44,449 bases of DNA from Deltaproteobacteria bacterium (GTDB lineage: Bacteria > Desulfobacterota > Syntrophia > Syntrophales > Smithellaceae), in assembly GCA_021372815.1 (NCBI GenBank), contig JAJFTS010000062.1, forward strand, positions 1 through 44,449. Direction: 5' to 3'. The translations under genes were made by a program, and so were the position numbers. The notes under the pieces are model-generated. The model was given only the letters and a program-made list of their open reading frames with translations. It did no database searches and was not told where the DNA came from. Shown piece by piece: positions 16,778-26,186 of this stretch (its first letter is position 1; each line of letters starts with the position of its first letter).

Positions 16778-17731
16778 ATGGACATTTCTGTGGTAATCGT
16801 AAATTGGAATACGAAGGATTTGCTGATTGAATGCCTCCATTCTCTAAATAAAGTAACAGGAAACTTAAAAAAAGAAATAATCGTTGTTGATAATGGATCA
16901 AATGACGGCTCACAGGAAGCCGTTAAAACCGTATTTCCTGAAGTAAAAATTATTAAAAATAATGAAAATCTTGGCTTTGCAAAAGCAAATAATATCGGAA
17001 TGAAAGCAAGCACGGGCAGGTATCTCTGTCTGGTAAATTCGGATGTTAAAGTTCTGGATGGTTGTCTTGAACAGTTGATGCATTATATGGATCAGGACAC
17101 AGGCATTGGGATTGTTGGTCCCCAAATACTATGGCCAGATATGACATTACAAGATTCATGCAGAAAATTCCCCGGCTTGTGGAACAACATTTGCGATCTT
17201 CTTCATTTAAACAAACTATTCCCCAAATCCGATCTGTTTTCCGGCGAACATATGATGTTTTTCGATCATACGACTGCGAAACAAGTGGAAGGACTGGCAG
17301 GGTGTTTTCTAATGATTAGAAAGAGTGCACTTGAACAAGTGGGAATGTTTGATGAACAGTATTTTATATATTTCGAAGAAACGGATTTATGCAAGCGCTT
17401 CCGTGAAAATAATTGGAAGATCGTATTCTTCCCATATGCCCACGCAATACATTATGGACGAAAAAGCTCATCAAAGGATGCCTTAAGATTTTCATTTGAA
17501 CAATTAAAATCAAAAATACAATACTGGAAAAAACATCATCGCCGACATGTGGTAATAATCATTCTATTTACTCTTTTAGTGCAGCACGGTTTTAAATTAA
17601 TAACAGATACTATTTTATATGTTGCGGCACCCTCAAAGCGAGAACAAATCATCCATCGATTATTAAATAATTATTTTACTGCCAAGTACATCCTTACAGG
17701 GAAATATAGCTGCCATGAACAAAACATCTGA
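16778..17731 (+). CDS. GT2 family glycosyltransferase (rhamnosyltransferase-like)
   Basis: This 317-residue GT-A enzyme begins with the classic GT2 strand SVVIVNWNTKDLL. It then has IIVVDNGSNDGS and NENLGFAKANNIGM, followed by NSDVKV as the metal-binding D-x-D equivalent. GLAGCFLMIRKSALEQVGMFDE and FEETDLCKRF (catalytic ED region) complete the pattern, close to WbbL-type rhamnosyltransferases. A hydrophobic segment near residues 255-280 may associate it with the membrane. An AAGGA ribosome site supports ATG 16778. Its 3' end overlaps the next gene by 17 bp, which implies co-translation. It should add one sugar to the lipid-linked repeat unit. Confidence 0.88.
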   Translation: MDISVVIVNWNTKDLLIECLHSLNKVTGNLKKEIIVVDNGSNDGSQEAVKTVFPEVKIIKNNENLGFAKANNIGMKASTGRYLCLVNSDVKVLDGCLEQLMHYMDQDTGIGIVGPQILWPDMTLQDSCRKFPGLWNNICDLLHLNKLFPKSDLFSGEHMMFFDHTTAKQVEGLAGCFLMIRKSALEQVGMFDEQYFIYFEETDLCKRFRENNWKIVFFPYAHAIHYGRKSSSKDALRFSFEQLKSKIQYWKKHHRRHVVIIILFTLLVQHGFKLITDTILYVAAPSKREQIIHRLLNNYFTAKYILTGKYSCHEQNI

Positions 17732-18620
17732 TGAATATAATTACGTCTTAATAACAGCGGCACGAAATGAAGAAATGTATATTGAAAATACTATTAAGGC
17801 CATCGTTTCACAAACTATATTACCGGTTAAATGGATTATTGTTAGCGATGGCTCAACGGACAGAACCGATGAAATCGTAAGGCAGTATTCTACACTTTAT
17901 AATTTTATCCATCTTATGCGCAGGAATATATGCATAAACACCCGGGTTGATTTTTCTTCCAAGGTTCAGGCAATCAAAAAAGGATATGAAAATCTTCGGA
18001 ACACTGATTATAATTTTATCGGTATTCTTGATGGCGATGTAACTTTTGATTCCTGCTATTATGAAGATATTTTAAATAAATTTTCGACAAATCCAAGATT
18101 AGGAATCGCGGGAGGCATTATTCTTGATCAATACGATACTCATTATAGAAGAAGATCGCCGAATAATTTAAATTACGTATCCGGCTGTATTCAACTCTTT
18201 CGCCGTAAGTGCTATGAAGATATAGGTGGTCTCTTACCGATCAAAGAAGGCGGTGAAGATACGATTGCAGCTGTTAAAGCACAAATCAGAGGATGGGAAG
18301 TCAAAGCTTTCGAAAGCTTTAAAGTTTACCACCATAAACACAAACAAATAACGCAAGACAAATTAAAAGAAGCCTTTAGAACAGGTCAAATGTTTTACGC
18401 ACTTGGTAGTCATCCACTATTCGAACTACTGAAAAGTATAAAATGTATCAGAATGAAACCTTATTTGTTGTTTGCCTTAATAAGAATGTATGGTTATTTA
18501 CTGCCGTTTCTGAAGAATCAAAAACGACCGGTAACTGAAGAATTTATTCTTTTTCTAAGGAATGAACAGTTTTCTAAAATAAAAGTTCTTTTTAACAAGT
18601 CGAGTAAAGATCATGCGTAA
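17715..18620 (+). CDS. GT2 family glycosyltransferase
   Basis: This 301-residue GT2 protein starts inside the previous gene (17-bp overlap). It shows YVLITAARNEEMYIENTI, WIIVSDGSTDRTDEI, the metal-binding ILDGDVTF and GGEDTIAAVKAQIRGW (acceptor-side catalytic region). A membrane-associated segment is likely near residues 245-270 (PYLLFALIRMYGYLLPFL). It should extend the repeat unit on the cytoplasmic face of the membrane. Its last bases overlap the next gene's start by 8 bp, so the two GT2 genes and the beta-helix gene form a translationally coupled trio. Confidence 0.88.
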   Translation: MNKTSDEYNYVLITAARNEEMYIENTIKAIVSQTILPVKWIIVSDGSTDRTDEIVRQYSTLYNFIHLMRRNICINTRVDFSSKVQAIKKGYENLRNTDYNFIGILDGDVTFDSCYYEDILNKFSTNPRLGIAGGIILDQYDTHYRRRSPNNLNYVSGCIQLFRRKCYEDIGGLLPIKEGGEDTIAAVKAQIRGWEVKAFESFKVYHHKHKQITQDKLKEAFRTGQMFYALGSHPLFELLKSIKCIRMKPYLLFALIRMYGYLLPFLKNQKRPVTEEFILFLRNEQFSKIKVLFNKSSKDHA

Positions 18621-20055
18621 GCATAGTAAAACAATATTTTTATTATTAGTTTTTTCTTTACTGTTATGCAATTCACCCATTGTCCTTTCCGCCACTTACT
18701 ATATAGATTACGTCGATGGGAAAGATTCCAATAAAGGAACATCCAAATCGATACCATGGAAACATTGTCCGGGAATGCAAGGGTTCACAGGACATTATTC
18801 ACACGTCGCAGGTGACAAGTTTGTGTTTAAGGGTGGTGTTGTATGGCCTTCGACAGTCATGCCTCTGATACTCGCTAATTCCGGTTCTTCAGATTCCTGT
18901 GATTTGACAAATAATATCGCCACATGCGATCAATACACTGTCGATTCGACATGGTATTCTGGTTCTTCATGGTCTCAACCGACTTTTGATGGTAGCGGTA
19001 TTAAAGCAGGCATTTACGGCAAGGCAGGTAAATCGGAATATCTTATTATTAATAATTTGAAGTTAATTAATTTCGGATCTTATGCAGGGAAAGATAGTGT
19101 TGCCGCGATTACTTTAATCAAACCTAATCACACAGAAATTAAAAACAATTATATAGAGTCACGATGCAAAATTTGTATTCAATTAGCGGACAGCAGTTTT
19201 GAAAATACCAGCAATATACTGGTCCATGATAATATTATAAAAAACTGTTTTAAGCAGTTGACTTTTGATGGAGGCGGGAAAACCATTTATAAAATAAATT
19301 CTTTTAAAATATACAATAATCTATTTCAGGGAAATACTTTTTATCTCGGCGGGCAGGCACATTCAAATATTATACACATTTACTCTGACTCGACCTCAGA
19401 ACCATTTACATTTACAAACTTAAAAATATATAACAATGTTATTTCCGGCCATTATCCTTATGGTTTTACGGCACAAATATACCTGGAAAGAGCTGCACAG
19501 TCAGCTTATATTTATAACAATGTGCTTGCCTTTGACAATTCCGTCGGTTCGGGATGTAGCGGCAAAAATTATTGTAACGGCATAGAATTCAGATATGGTG
19601 GTAGAGTTTATATTTATAACAACACAATAGCCTCTTATGGGACAAATATATCCAACAATTTAGCTCAGGGAACTGCTATCGTCGCAAGTCCGATATATTG
19701 TGAATATAAAGGAAATATTATTTATGGTACGAAGTCTATCGGACAACACTGCGAGTGTCGAAAATGTGTAAGTGATTATAATTTAATTTACCCATCATCC
19801 GGAAAGATAGGAACAACATCAAAAGGAATACAAAAGACGACTTGGACGGATTGGCAAGCATCCGGTTATGATACACATGGCATCAACGCTGATCCGTCAT
19901 TTAATTCTTTTTCTGATTTTCAATTACAAGCAAATTCACCCGCGAGAAATGCTTTTCCAATAGAACAAACCCCGAGAGATATATTTACTACCGACTTATC
20001 GGGTATAACTCGCCCCGACAGTTCTGCGTGGGACATCGGCGCTCTTCAAAGATAA
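18613..20055 (+). CDS. Secreted right-handed beta-helix protein
   Basis: This 480-residue protein has a signal peptide (hydrophobic core about residues 8-24, cleavage probably near LSA-TYY). The mature part opens with YYIDYVDGKDSNKGTSKSIPW, a common start of secreted parallel beta-helix (pectin-lyase-fold) proteins. Rungs with repeated I-x-N-N and IYNN phrases run from about residue 150 to 390. It ends in the family phrase WDIGALQR. Such folds bind or cleave polysaccharides. Position between glycosyltransferases and the polymerase-like gene suggests a periplasmic lyase, epimerase or binding role, but I cannot identify catalytic residues. It shares its start and end phrases with the minus-strand protein at 23193-25922. 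No PEP-CTERM tail is present. Confidence 0.75.
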   Translation: MRKHSKTIFLLLVFSLLLCNSPIVLSATYYIDYVDGKDSNKGTSKSIPWKHCPGMQGFTGHYSHVAGDKFVFKGGVVWPSTVMPLILANSGSSDSCDLTNNIATCDQYTVDSTWYSGSSWSQPTFDGSGIKAGIYGKAGKSEYLIINNLKLINFGSYAGKDSVAAITLIKPNHTEIKNNYIESRCKICIQLADSSFENTSNILVHDNIIKNCFKQLTFDGGGKTIYKINSFKIYNNLFQGNTFYLGGQAHSNIIHIYSDSTSEPFTFTNLKIYNNVISGHYPYGFTAQIYLERAAQSAYIYNNVLAFDNSVGSGCSGKNYCNGIEFRYGGRVYIYNNTIASYGTNISNNLAQGTAIVASPIYCEYKGNIIYGTKSIGQHCECRKCVSDYNLIYPSSGKIGTTSKGIQKTTWTDWQASGYDTHGINADPSFNSFSDFQLQANSPARNAFPIEQTPRDIFTTDLSGITRPDSSAWDIGALQR

Positions 20056-20201
20056 AATCATTCCATTATTAAAAACAATATTCCCCGATAGATATTTCTT
20101 AACGCCCTATCTATTCAGCATTATCGCTTCATATCTATGCTTTTTAAATCAACTTTTATGCAATATTGCATGTAATAAATCATTCAGAACATAAAGGTTT
20201 T
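20056..20201 (+). other. Short intergenic gap with a perfect palindrome
   Basis: This AT-rich 146-bp gap contains the perfect 14-bp palindrome ATGCAATATTGCAT at 20158-20171, about 30 bp upstream of the polymerase-like gene. It could be an operator, but no promoter elements with correct spacing are obvious. Confidence 0.25.
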
Positions 20202-21512
20202 ATGGAAGAAACGACTACCGTCAATTTTATAGGCTTTTTTTTCATCATCTTATCATCTTTATTAATATTTTTTTTACCACGAAGACTTGCCATTTTTCCA
20301 ATGCTTTTAACTGTTTGTTATATAACAATAGGACAAAGAATTGTATTTGCTGGTTTAAATTTCCCAATATTTCGCATTCTCATATTTTTTGGATTTTTGA
20401 GGTTAATTATCAGAAACGAGATATATTCTTTAAAATTGAACAATATAGATAAAGCAATAATATGGTGGGTTATCATAAGCATTGTTACCGGTGTACTGCT
20501 GGAAAAGTCATGGCAGGGATTAATCAACAGATTAGGATTAGCTTATAATGCTCTTGGCTGTTACTATTTGTTCAGATTTCTAATAAAGGATAGACAAGAT
20601 TTAGCAGCTTTATTGAAAATGATAGCTATCATTATCTTGCCTTTGGCTATTTCAGTAGTTATTGAAAAAACAACAGCAAGAAATATATTTTCAATATTCG
20701 GTGGTGTTCCGGAGATTACAATTATCAGAAACGAAAAGCTACGGTGCCAGGGTCCTTTTCGCCATCCTATTTTAATGGGCACATTTGCCGCTACATTAAT
20801 TCCAATATTTGTCAGCCTTTGGTTTCAAGACAAAGGAGGCAAGTTGTTTTCTATGATTGGAATTATATGCGCCACTGTAATCACATACGCTTCAGCATCA
20901 AGCGGTCCTCTATTTACATATATATTTGCGTTAATAGCATTATTTATGTGGCCAATGAGAAATAATATGAGAAGTGTACGTTGGGTTATATTAATAGGAC
21001 TGGTGGCTTTAAATATGATTATGAAAGCACCTATTTGGTTCTTAATTGCAAGAATAGCCGAATTAACCGGAGGAACCGGTTGGCACAGATCAGAATTAAT
21101 CGATACCGCCATCAAACATTTTAGCGAATGGTGGCTTATCGGTACAACGTATACTGCACACTGGATGCCATACACTTCCTTTGATCCCAATATGGCCGAC
21201 ATTACAAATCAATTTATTCTTGAAGGTGTTAATGGTGGCATTTTACGAATGTGTGCATTTTTAATAATACTTATCATGTGTTTTCGTGAACTTGGAATAT
21301 CAAATATAACATTAAAAGATCAACCTATTGACTTGAAAATATTCAGTTGGTCATTGGGGGCTGCATTATTTGCTCATGTTGTGTCTTTCATGTCTGTGTC
21401 TTATTTTGATCAGATAATTGTTTTCTGGTATCTTCTATTAGCAATAATATCCATTTCAAGTAGCATAACAGCTAACCAGACTAAGGTAAATCAAGTACTC
21501 CAACAAGTTTAG
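20202..21512 (+). CDS. O-antigen ligase / Wzy polymerase-like membrane protein
   Basis: This multi-pass inner-membrane protein (436 residues from this start, about 10 hydrophobic segments) has family signatures CQGPFRHPILMGTFAA and, in the large periplasmic loop, TGGTGWHRSELIDTAI. These are typical of O-antigen ligase/polymerase (Wzy_C-type) proteins. It probably polymerises repeat units in the periplasm after flipping. The open frame extends back to TTG 20166, but ATG 20202 has AAAGG five bases upstream and starts right before the first membrane span, so I chose it. It is followed after 78 bp by the flippase, completing a Wzx/Wzy pair at the operon's 3' end. Confidence 0.82.
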   Translation: MEETTTVNFIGFFFIILSSLLIFFLPRRLAIFPMLLTVCYITIGQRIVFAGLNFPIFRILIFFGFLRLIIRNEIYSLKLNNIDKAIIWWVIISIVTGVLLEKSWQGLINRLGLAYNALGCYYLFRFLIKDRQDLAALLKMIAIIILPLAISVVIEKTTARNIFSIFGGVPEITIIRNEKLRCQGPFRHPILMGTFAATLIPIFVSLWFQDKGGKLFSMIGIICATVITYASASSGPLFTYIFALIALFMWPMRNNMRSVRWVILIGLVALNMIMKAPIWFLIARIAELTGGTGWHRSELIDTAIKHFSEWWLIGTTYTAHWMPYTSFDPNMADITNQFILEGVNGGILRMCAFLIILIMCFRELGISNITLKDQPIDLKIFSWSLGAALFAHVVSFMSVSYFDQIIVFWYLLLAIISISSSITANQTKVNQVLQQV

Positions 21513-21590
21513 TTTTTTTTACTTCAAAATATAATTCTCAATAATTATTTTCTAAATAATACCTTCCTAAGACAGGATATTACAATAAAC

Positions 21591-23042
21591 TTGATAGACA
21601 ATTTACGACGCAAATTAAAAATTCATAAATCATTAAATTTATTCGTACGTGCAGGAAGCATTCTTGCATTGGGAAGCTTTCTAGAAAACTTATTCAGGTT
21701 TTTTAGAAATATGATTCTAGCTAGGCTGCTAGCGCCAGATGCTTTTGGCCTTATGGCTACCGTTTTGGCGTCTGTTGCGGTAATGGAGGCATTTACTGAG
21801 ATAGGACTAAAAGATTCAGTAATTCAGCATAAACAAGGAGGAGAAGAAAAGTTTATCAACATAATTTGGTGGTTTGCTTCCATAAGAGGCATCGTTCTTT
21901 ACATGATAGGTTTTTTTTTAGCTCCGCTTATATGTGATTTTTACTCTAAACCCGAATTACTCTCATTGATAAGAGTTGGTTTTATCGCAATTTTATTCAA
22001 TGGTTTAATCAGTCCCAAGGTATATGTTCTATTAAAAGAAATGCATTTAAAAGGTTGGGTTCTTTTAATGCAGGGCTCCGGCACGCTTGGCGTTATTATC
22101 ACAATAACAATAGCTCTTTTTTACCCAAATACATGGGCACTTGTAATTGGCTATGTAGTTGAAGCTTTTCTCAGAAGTTTTCTGTCATTTATTTTTTATC
22201 CTATAAGGCCATCCTTTATTATTCATAAACCTTTTATGAATGACATTATGTTCTTCTCTAAAAAAATGTTTGGGCTACCTATTCTGATGTTACTTTTTGT
22301 GCAAACTGACATTTTCGTAATTGGTAAAGTTATGTCTATGACAGACTTGGGTTTTTATACGCTTGCAAAAAATCTTGCGGAGATGCCCAATACCTTTTTA
22401 ACCAAATTTATTCAACCCATTATTTTTCCAACTCTAGCAAAAATACAGGATGACAAAGCCAAATTAAGGATAAGCATATTATCACTGACAAAATGGACTA
22501 TGGCGTTTGGATTGCCTTTTATTGCTTTTCTAGTCATCTTTGCGGTTCCCATTTTATCCATAGTTTATGGTTCAAAATACATTATTGTTGCCATACCCTT
22601 TGGTTTTTTAAGTATTTCTAATCTTATACTATTATGTTCTTCATTCTTCATGAACACTTTTATTGCTGTAGGTCAACCAGACATTCACAGAAATGCTTCA
22701 TTTATCAGAACATCTCTTTTCTTGATTATTATTTACCCTGCAACTCTCTTTGGAGGATTATCTGGTGCGGCATGTACCGTATTGTTAGTTATGTCTGTTC
22801 TTTTAATTATTCAAATTTTTTCGGCAAAACGCTTACTGCAGATTGGATACTTGGATTATTTTCATGCATCTTTAGAAGGCATAAAACTTTCTATTATTGT
22901 TATCTTACCCGGATATATATTAAATGTCTGTAACCTGACAGAAACTTTAACCGGATTTTTTATTGGGATAGTTCTATGTTTAATCTCATGGGGTTACGCA
23001 ATTGTTAAAATGGTGCGGACATACAAAAAGGAACTTCTGTAA
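21591..23042 (+). CDS. Wzx-type polysaccharide flippase
   Basis: This 483-residue protein has some 12-14 hydrophobic segments. Its N-terminal pattern, GSFLENLFRFFRNMILARLLAPDAFGLMATVLASV, split here by family convention, is characteristic of polysaccharide translocases (PF01943/PF13440). IGLKDSVIQHK and LGFYTLAKNLAEMPN are also typical. It should flip the lipid-linked repeat unit across the inner membrane. The start is TTG 21591, with AGGA about 11 bases upstream. No in-frame ATG lies before residue 41, and a start there would delete the first membrane span, so TTG is the better choice. It is the last + strand gene before a strong bidirectional terminator. Confidence 0.85.
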   Translation: MIDNLRRKLKIHKSLNLFVRAGSILALGSFLENLFRFFRNMILARLLAPDAFGLMATVLASVAVMEAFTEIGLKDSVIQHKQGGEEKFINIIWWFASIRGIVLYMIGFFLAPLICDFYSKPELLSLIRVGFIAILFNGLISPKVYVLLKEMHLKGWVLLMQGSGTLGVIITITIALFYPNTWALVIGYVVEAFLRSFLSFIFYPIRPSFIIHKPFMNDIMFFSKKMFGLPILMLLFVQTDIFVIGKVMSMTDLGFYTLAKNLAEMPNTFLTKFIQPIIFPTLAKIQDDKAKLRISILSLTKWTMAFGLPFIAFLVIFAVPILSIVYGSKYIIVAIPFGFLSISNLILLCSSFFMNTFIAVGQPDIHRNASFIRTSLFLIIIYPATLFGGLSGAACTVLLVMSVLLIIQIFSAKRLLQIGYLDYFHASLEGIKLSIIVILPGYILNVCNLTETLTGFFIGIVLCLISWGYAIVKMVRTYKKELL

Positions 23043-23105
23043 ATGAAACCCGGAAAATGTCATTAACCTGAAAAATGACGGGTGGATAGAGCAGCATTGA
23101 AAAAG

Positions 23106-23153
23106 ATATAGGGGCTTCTTCCTGAATTGGCACAAAGGAAGAAGCCCCTATAT
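23106..23153. terminator. Strong bidirectional terminator between converging genes
   Basis: A perfect 17-bp stem, ATATAGGGGCTTCTTCC (23106-23122) with its complement at 23137-23153, encloses a 14-base loop. A TTTT follows on the + strand, and on the minus strand the stem is followed by TCTTTTTC. It sits between the flippase gene ending at 23042 and the minus-strand gene ending at 23193, so it can stop transcription from both sides. Confidence 0.85.
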
Positions 23154-23192
23154 TTTACCCGCCTGCTTTCTTAAGTTTTCTCTGCTTTCATC

Positions 23193-25922
23193 CTACCAAC
23201 TAAGTAAATAATATGCAGTAGCATTTTTCGCTGCGGTCATTTTTACAGTGCAGGTGCCCGTGCCGGTGCATGCTCCTGCCCATTTATAAAATTTGTATCC
23301 GCTATTTGCCGAAGCTGTCAATGTCACTGATTTTCCTGAACCGTAGTTGGCGGAACAGGTCGAACCGCAATTAATGCCACCGTCATTTGCAGTAATAGTC
23401 CCCGCTTTTGAAATGGATTTTCTAACGGTCAACTTGTATAAAACAGATGTGGTGAAAGTTGCTGTAACGGTTTTCGCTGAAGTCATAGATACGGTGCAGG
23501 TACCCGTGCCCGTGCATGCTCCCGACCAACCGGAAAAGATAGAACCGCTCCCCGCCACAGCCGTCAGAGTCACTGATTTACCGGATTCATAATTCACCGA
23601 ACAAGTCGAACCGCAGTTAATAAGTCCGTCGCTGCCTGTAACAGTTCCTGTTCCCGTACCGGATTTTGTAACGGTTAAATTATATACTGTTGTGGCAAAA
23701 TATGCGGTAACGGATGCTGCTGCATTCATAGTCACGGTGCAGGTGCCCGTGCCGGAACATCCGCCACCGGACCAACCGGTGAAAGTATATCCACTATTGG
23801 GAGAAACTGTTAATGTTACGGATGTTGACGGATAATAAGTCGCTGCACAGGTCGAACCGCAATTGATTTTACCATCACTACTTGTTACAGCCCCTGCCGC
23901 CGCGACAGATTTTGCAACAGTTAAAGTATATACGGGGATAAAAGTCGTCGTAACGGATTTCGCTGCCGTCATAGATACGGTACAGGTACCCGTGCCCGTG
24001 CATGCTCCCGACCAACCGGAAAAGATAGAACCGCTCCCCGTCACAGCCGTCAGAGTCACTGATTTACCGGATTCATAATTCACCGAACAAGTCGAACCGC
24101 AGTTAATAAGTCCGTCGCTGCCTGTAACAGTTCCTGTTCCCGTACCGGATTTTGCAACGGTTAAATTATACACAGGTATGGTATAGTTTGCTGTAACGAA
24201 TGTCGCTTCGTTCATAGTCACGGTGCAAGTCCCGGTTCCTGAACATCCCCCTCCTAACCAACCTGCAAATGTATATCCGCTGTTGGGCGAAGCGGTTAAC
24301 GTCACGGACGTTCCTGACTCATAATCAGCAGAGCAGGTTGAACCGCAATTGATACCCGATGGATTGCTTGCCACTGTACCATTAACAGATGTTACAACAA
24401 GCGTAGATTTATTTGTCGCTCCGTACTGATACGCTCCGATATCCCACGCTCCGGAACGGGGATTGCCATCTTTATCGGCTGGCCATGAAGCATCCATATC
24501 CGTATAAGCCGACAAATCCTTGCCGGTATTGATCGCCGGAGATTCCACTTGCAAGGTCAAATCACTGGTAGATGTATAAGAAGGGTCCATGTCTTTGTTG
24601 TGTAAATAGTCAGGATGATTTGATGCCCAAGTGCAACCACTAGCACATACGGTTGTGTAAGTGGTTATAGAGCCCCCACCACCATCCAACCATGCAAAAT
24701 GATTTGCGGTATTATGGTAGAAGATATTGTAGTCATTAATAGCATCTGCTTCGTTAGCCCATGTCACATATTCATTAAGAATATGTTTTGCCGCACCTTT
24801 GAAAATATTATTCTCAACCTTAAAATTTGTGTAAGTTGCCATATGGGAAGATGAGCCATACATTCTTATCGGATAAAAATAGCCTGTTGTGCTGATAAAT
24901 GAATTATTCAATATAAAGAAATCATCAACTCCACCCGCAGAATCTGCATTTTCTATTGCAATACCGATGGAACAATGCCCTCCGGTATTAGTCGGACTGT
25001 TGCGAAAAACATTATTATAAATTCTTACATGCTGCGTCTTATTACCGGTTGCGGTACTATTTTCCAAGAAGATTGTCTGATCTTCCAACTCTCCATTGTT
25101 GATAAATTCATTATTATAGATTCTTAAATACTGTATTCCGTTGTTGAGAATATGAATTGTATCGTAGGTCTGTGCAGCATCAGTCAGATCAAAGGAGTTA
25201 TTATAAATATCAACGCCCCGCCCGCCGCCTGTAACAACGTTTACAGTAGGCGCAGTAACTGTATTATGGTGGATTTTAACCGCTCCATAGGTGGACGCAG
25301 TAGCACCGGAAACGTTCATTTCTGCGGTTCCTATATTGTCATGGAAATAATTATAAGCGGTTTCAAATGATGTTTGAAGGGCGGCATCAATGCAATATTT
25401 GCCACTTCCGTTCATTCCCGTAAATTCAACATATTGAATGACATTACCAGAACGTCCGGTATTGTATGCTATTCCGTAATTATTACCAATATCGAGTTTA
25501 ATATTTCTAGTGTGATCAACAGATGTTTTACTACCATCAATAGTTGTATTTGTTGCTGACCCCATCCATATTACAGTGTCACCAGTCGCATCTAATTTAA
25601 ATAAGACCAAACCATTGCAACCGGTGGAATCTGGAGAAGCTGAACACGGTTTGATATAAAGGCGATTTGACGCTGTTGTATGTATTACATCAAGGGATGT
25701 GGTATAAGTTCCGCCCATTAAATAAACCGTGCTCTCCTCGTCATCAACCGTTGACCAAGGAACACCGGATGGAGCGCACGGCGATTCTTTGGAGCATGTT
25801 GAACCGCTACCCGATGGGGAAACATAGTAATTTGCCGCAAAAACTATTTGAGAATATAAGAATATGAGCAGGCAAGTTACAAAAATTACGCCTATTTGAC
25901 TTAATATTTTACTTCCTTTCAC
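23193..25922 (-). CDS. Large secreted beta-helix protein with five Cys-rich C-terminal repeats
   Basis: The product has 909 residues. The start is GTG 25922, with GGAGG seven bases upstream; a TTG 36 bp further up has no such site. A signal peptide ends near VFA-ANYY. Residues ~25-480 form a right-handed beta-helix region with many 'IYNN' rungs, ending in WDIGAYQYG. Residues ~490-905 hold five repeats of about 80 residues of the 'bacterial repeat' (InlB B-repeat-like) kind. Each has INCGSTC, SVTLTA, a GW or KW turn and GTGTCTV, so four cysteines per unit suggest disulfides outside the cytoplasm. No PEP-CTERM tail is present. It is probably exported to the surface or matrix. Expression appears controlled by a sigma-54 promoter and three c-di-GMP-I riboswitches. 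Confidence 0.8.
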   Translation of the reverse strand: MKGSKILSQIGVIFVTCLLIFLYSQIVFAANYYVSPSGSGSTCSKESPCAPSGVPWSTVDDEESTVYLMGGTYTTSLDVIHTTASNRLYIKPCSASPDSTGCNGLVLFKLDATGDTVIWMGSATNTTIDGSKTSVDHTRNIKLDIGNNYGIAYNTGRSGNVIQYVEFTGMNGSGKYCIDAALQTSFETAYNYFHDNIGTAEMNVSGATASTYGAVKIHHNTVTAPTVNVVTGGGRGVDIYNNSFDLTDAAQTYDTIHILNNGIQYLRIYNNEFINNGELEDQTIFLENSTATGNKTQHVRIYNNVFRNSPTNTGGHCSIGIAIENADSAGGVDDFFILNNSFISTTGYFYPIRMYGSSSHMATYTNFKVENNIFKGAAKHILNEYVTWANEADAINDYNIFYHNTANHFAWLDGGGGSITTYTTVCASGCTWASNHPDYLHNKDMDPSYTSTSDLTLQVESPAINTGKDLSAYTDMDASWPADKDGNPRSGAWDIGAYQYGATNKSTLVVTSVNGTVASNPSGINCGSTCSADYESGTSVTLTASPNSGYTFAGWLGGGCSGTGTCTVTMNEATFVTANYTIPVYNLTVAKSGTGTGTVTGSDGLINCGSTCSVNYESGKSVTLTAVTGSGSIFSGWSGACTGTGTCTVSMTAAKSVTTTFIPVYTLTVAKSVAAAGAVTSSDGKINCGSTCAATYYPSTSVTLTVSPNSGYTFTGWSGGGCSGTGTCTVTMNAAASVTAYFATTVYNLTVTKSGTGTGTVTGSDGLINCGSTCSVNYESGKSVTLTAVAGSGSIFSGWSGACTGTGTCTVSMTSAKTVTATFTTSVLYKLTVRKSISKAGTITANDGGINCGSTCSANYGSGKSVTLTASANSGYKFYKWAGACTGTGTCTVKMTAAKNATAYYLLSW
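23470..24153 (-). repeat. Near-identical intragenic direct repeat, period 486 bp
   Basis: Within the C-terminal repeat region, about 200 bp at roughly 23470-23670 recur almost without change at roughly 23950-24153. The phrase starting CCGGATTCATAATTCACCG is at 23581 and again at 24067. The 486-bp spacing equals 162 codons, so recombination between copies would delete or add two repeats in frame. The intervening and flanking repeats are much more diverged at the DNA level. Confidence 0.8.
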
Positions 25923-26024
25923 AATACAACCTCCATTTTTCTTTAACAGCAGCCGCAATAATGCACAAAAACGACACTATCTTACGTCTATCTGTTTCGT
26001 TATTCAGAATTGCTGGAGGGCTCT

Positions 26025-26116
26025 GAAATTGCCCGGCAGTTCTGCCACCATATCTTCTTACGAAGACTTAGGTCGGTAACTTTGCGTCCCACCTTTTCAG
26101 ATGGTTTGCCCTTCTC
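26025..26116 (-). ncRNA. c-di-GMP-I (GEMM-I) riboswitch aptamer, copy A (gene-proximal)
   Basis: Read on the minus strand, the RNA has GGGCAAACC, then a 6-bp stem CCAUCU-GAAA-AGGUGG with a GAAA tetraloop, GGGACGCAAAG and CCGACCUAAG. A UCUUC/GAAGA hairpin follows, then UAUGG and GGCAGAACUGCCGGGC. CCUAAG with UAUGG forms the classic 11-nt tetraloop receptor. The G that contacts c-di-GMP (G20 in the Vc2 numbering) is present, as is the stacking A47 in CGCAAAG. The aptamer is about 100 nt upstream of GTG 25922. No T-run terminator lies between, so control may be at translation. Confidence 0.92.
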
Positions 26117-26186
26117 AAGCTTTGGTGCTGTTAAACACCTTTTAAATTTGTTATTTTGTATTGGCAGGATTGCTGAACGTATCTTT

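Noticed and set aside
23193-25922. PEP-CTERM sorting signal on the large secreted protein
   Set aside because: The C terminus ends in a Cys-rich repeat and a short hydrophobic tip without a PEP motif, transmembrane helix or basic tail.
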